A DNA stretch of 64,000 nt from Mucilaginibacter arboris (lineage in GTDB: Bacteria; Bacteroidota; Bacteroidia; Sphingobacteriales; Sphingobacteriaceae). Below the pieces are notes generated by a model. That model saw nothing but the letters and a program-made list of their open reading frames with translations, did no database searches and was not told where the DNA came from. This document shows, piece by piece, positions 62,298 through 64,000 of this stretch (positions within the stretch are counted from its first letter, which is position 1; each line of letters opens with the position of its first letter). The stretch covers positions 62,001-126,000 of the forward strand of contig NZ_WPIK01000009.1 in the NCBI RefSeq assembly GCF_009754915.1, written 5' to 3'. The position numbers and the translations under genes were made by a program.

Positions 62298-62360
62298 GGG
62301 CAAAAAATTGGGGCATCAGTTTTGAATTGATGCCCCAGTTTTTATACGATAAAAGAAGTA
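62285..62360. repeat. TIR-like dispersed repeat pair around a hairpin
   Basis: Left copy 62285-62309 (ACGCTTCTTTTA, AGGG, CAAAAAATT). Right copy 62339-62360 (TTTTTA, TACGA, TAAAAGAAGTA). Between them is a strong hairpin, GGGGCATCA with TGATGCCCC. Confidence 0.75.
62302..62344. terminator. Hairpin/terminator between converging genes
   Basis: AAAATTGGGGCATCA and TGATGCCCCAGTTTTT, flanked by A/T runs on both sides. It serves the NlpC and DUF4142 genes from opposite sides. Confidence 0.85.
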
Positions 62361-62363
62361 GGA

Positions 62364-62972
62364 TTACATTTTTTTATCAATCGCTTTGATCATGGTTTGA
62401 TGCATTTTCAATACCGGAAGTGTAGTTGCAGCAAATGCTTTTACGTCGGCATCTTTTCCGTTTTTAGATTCATCTTCAAAAAGCTTTACATCTTTATCGT
62501 GGTCTTTAACCATCTCTTTTACATAAGCTTTATCAAAATCTTTACCTGTTTTTTTGCTTAAATCATCCATTACTTTTTGCTCATCATTTCCTATAGCTGC
62601 CGGTAAAGTAATATTTTTTTGTTTTGCCAATGCCATCATTTTATCATTAGCTTTTGTATGGTCTGTCACCATTTTAGCGCCAAAAGCTTTTACATCAGGG
62701 TTGGTAGCTTTTTGCTGCGCCAGTTGGCCTAAAGCAACTTCTGCCATACCGCCGTTAGCTGCCTTTACTGCAAAATCAGCATCATCTTTATCTACTTTTA
62801 ATACACCGCCTGCTGTTTTTACAGTAGTATCTTTTGATGACATCATACCGGAAGTATCTTTATTTGAGTTTGAATCATTAGCAACCGTTGTGCTGCTCTT
62901 GTTGGAACTGTTACAGGCTTGAAATGCAAGTGCTGTAGCTCCTGCTAAAAATAATACATTTAATTTTTTCAT
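62364..62972 (-). CDS. DUF4142 lipoprotein
   Basis: 202 residues. Lipobox-containing signal peptide (FQAC), Ser/Asn/Thr-rich linker (SNKSSTTVANDSNSNKDTSG), then the complete DUF4142 helical bundle: DADFAVKAANGGMAEVALGQ, AFGAKMVTDHTKANDKMMAL and VKEMVKDHDKDVKLFEDESK. The conserved His/Asp residues of the bundle are present. A relative is at 11453. Family linked with stress; molecular role unknown. Confidence 0.88.
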   Translation of the reverse strand: MKKLNVLFLAGATALAFQACNSSNKSSTTVANDSNSNKDTSGMMSSKDTTVKTAGGVLKVDKDDADFAVKAANGGMAEVALGQLAQQKATNPDVKAFGAKMVTDHTKANDKMMALAKQKNITLPAAIGNDEQKVMDDLSKKTGKDFDKAYVKEMVKDHDKDVKLFEDESKNGKDADVKAFAATTLPVLKMHQTMIKAIDKKM

Positions 62973-63110
62973 TGTTCGTTCTTTTTATGAGATTTAGTTT
63001 GGTTCGTTAATTGATTTTACAACAGAACTTTATATATGTTTGTTTATAATAAAAAAAATAATTGGTAAGGAAGGAAATGAGGACGAAAAAGGTACAAATA
63101 AACTGGAAAT

Positions 63111-64000
63111 TTAGAAAGTAAAATTCCAGATCATTACCAGCTTATCATCGCTTACCGAAGCTAATTTGCTTCCATCCAGGCCCCAGGCAATTTTATTAAT
63201 AGAAAGCCGGTGTGTTGCAAACCCTTTTTCGCGGCTGATGATTTTATAAAGTTTAAAATCATCAGAACCCCAGATTTTAATGCTTTTATCCATACTGGCC
63301 GTAGCAAAATAAGGTTCTGTAGGATGAAAAGCGATGCTGTTTACCGCAAATAAGTGTGCAGGAATATTTTTGATGAGTTCTAATGTTTTGCTGTCCCAAA
63401 CTTTAAGCTGTGCGTCCCGGGAACCGGAAACAAGATAATTGCCGGCAGGAGCGTAGGCAAGCGAAAAAACTGGCAAAGTATGCCCGTTTAAAGTTCTGAC
63501 CTGGGTATAATCCTCTAAATCATAAATACGGACAGTATTATCGCGGCAGCCAAAAGCAACTTGTTTATATTGTTGAGAAATGGCGATACAACGGACAGTA
63601 TCAGCAGAAACCGGAATAGTGTGTACTAATTTGAAATCTTCCAGGCTCCAAACAGAAACAGAACCATCTTCGCTTGCAACCAGCAATTCTTTTTTATCTG
63701 CTACAAATTGGATATCAAAAATAGGTTTTTGATGATGCTTAAGCGGGGCAAGTAATTGCTGTTTCTCAAAATCAAACACCAACACGTCGCCATTACGTAA
63801 ACCAGCAAACAATAAAGGATAACCGGCAGGGCAGTGTACAGCATAAACAGAAGTTGCAACCGGAAACATCACTTTAATAAAAGCGTTGTTTTTGGTGCTC
63901 CATTCTACCACACCTTTATCATTTCCGGCAGTAAAAATAATACCTGGCTTTTGAGAAAATGCTATGGTGAAAATAGGGTTGCCATGCCCGGTTAGTTCTG
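63111..64000 (-). CDS. WD40-repeat protein, 5' end outside window
   Basis: The reading frame continues beyond the right edge: ELTGHGNPIFTIAF and KPGIIFTAGNDKGVVEW are still in frame before the codon at 63911, so the GTG there is internal. The visible about 296 residues contain about seven WD repeats (HHQKPIFDIQFVADKKELLV, GHTLPVFSLAYAPAGNYLVS, SRDAQLKVWDSKTLE, DKSIKIWGSDDFK). Forms a beta propeller that binds partner proteins. Partners unknown; no kinase domain is visible in this part. Confidence 0.9.
   Translation of the reverse strand, partial: ELTGHGNPIFTIAFSQKPGIIFTAGNDKGVVEWSTKNNAFIKVMFPVATSVYAVHCPAGYPLLFAGLRNGDVLVFDFEKQQLLAPLKHHQKPIFDIQFVADKKELLVASEDGSVSVWSLEDFKLVHTIPVSADTVRCIAISQQYKQVAFGCRDNTVRIYDLEDYTQVRTLNGHTLPVFSLAYAPAGNYLVSGSRDAQLKVWDSKTLELIKNIPAHLFAVNSIAFHPTEPYFATASMDKSIKIWGSDDFKLYKIISREKGFATHRLSINKIAWGLDGSKLASVSDDKLVMIWNFTF

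Overview
The window reads as chromosome of a Bacteroidota member, most likely family Sphingobacteriaceae (Pedobacter/Mucilaginibacter-like). This is inferred from gene content and order: rpmB-rpmG-DUF4295-ftsY-rimO-bshC, parA-parB-DUF5683-dapB-lepB, WbqC, SYLF, DUF4142 and DUF1080 proteins, and AT-rich promoters resembling TAnnTTTG. No phage, conjugative element, rRNA or CRISPR array is visible. One tRNA (Lys, CTT) is present.

Layout. 0-6 kb: end of a Gln-rich protein, a large hybrid histidine kinase, tRNA-Lys, an MBL-fold hydrolase and a SYLF protein. 6-13.9 kb: an accessory mix with an aldo/keto reductase facing an AraC regulator, a PadR pair whose second gene looks frameshifted, a Xre-RES toxin-antitoxin pair behind a perfect 16-bp palindrome, DUF4142, a VIT1/CCC1-like transporter and an FMN reductase. 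14.1-18.5 kb: housekeeping operon parA-parB-DUF5683-dapB-lepB. 18.6-21.3 kb: a small AT-rich island with a tandem HEPN-like protein, two orphan genes and a MazF-type pair with a broken toxin. 21.3-28 kb: Ldh-family dehydrogenase, bshC, rimO, a RelE-type pair, ftsY and small ribosomal proteins. 28-31 kb: acetate uptake and activation (SatP-like, acs). 32-38.8 kb: small exported proteins, riboflavin synthase, envelope genes (GT2, LpxL-like acyltransferase, WbqC) and CorA. 39-49 kb: GH13 glucosidase, GT87, sorbosone-dehydrogenase-like lipoprotein, M1 peptidase, deacetylase and GT4, nucleoside phosphorylase. 49.5-57 kb: thioesterase, ModF-like double ABC ATPase, a PAS sensor lacking an ATPase domain, and a second M1 peptidase. 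57-64 kb: dnaJ-grpE, ftsE-like ATPase, LuxC-like reductase opposite a ferredoxin, NlpC/P60, DUF4142 and a WD40 protein cut by the window edge.

The most striking feature is not a gene. A short word, TAAAAGAAGCAT, with sister forms TAAAAGAAGTAT and TAAAAACAGTAT, recurs throughout on both strands. I count about 57 sites by eye, about 30 of them exact copies of the first 12-mer. Its extended form is ATTTTTA, then 4-6 variable GC-rich bases, then TAAAAGAAGCAT. It sits between genes, inside genes, over a start codon, in signal-peptide codons, and as inverted pairs around hairpins. Two larger copies (about 225 and 210 bp) carry 17-bp terminal inverted repeats and a nested 25-bp-arm palindrome. I know of no described family that matches. 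Density, dual strand use and inverted pairing recall DNA-uptake words or REP-like elements, but this is inference from one window.
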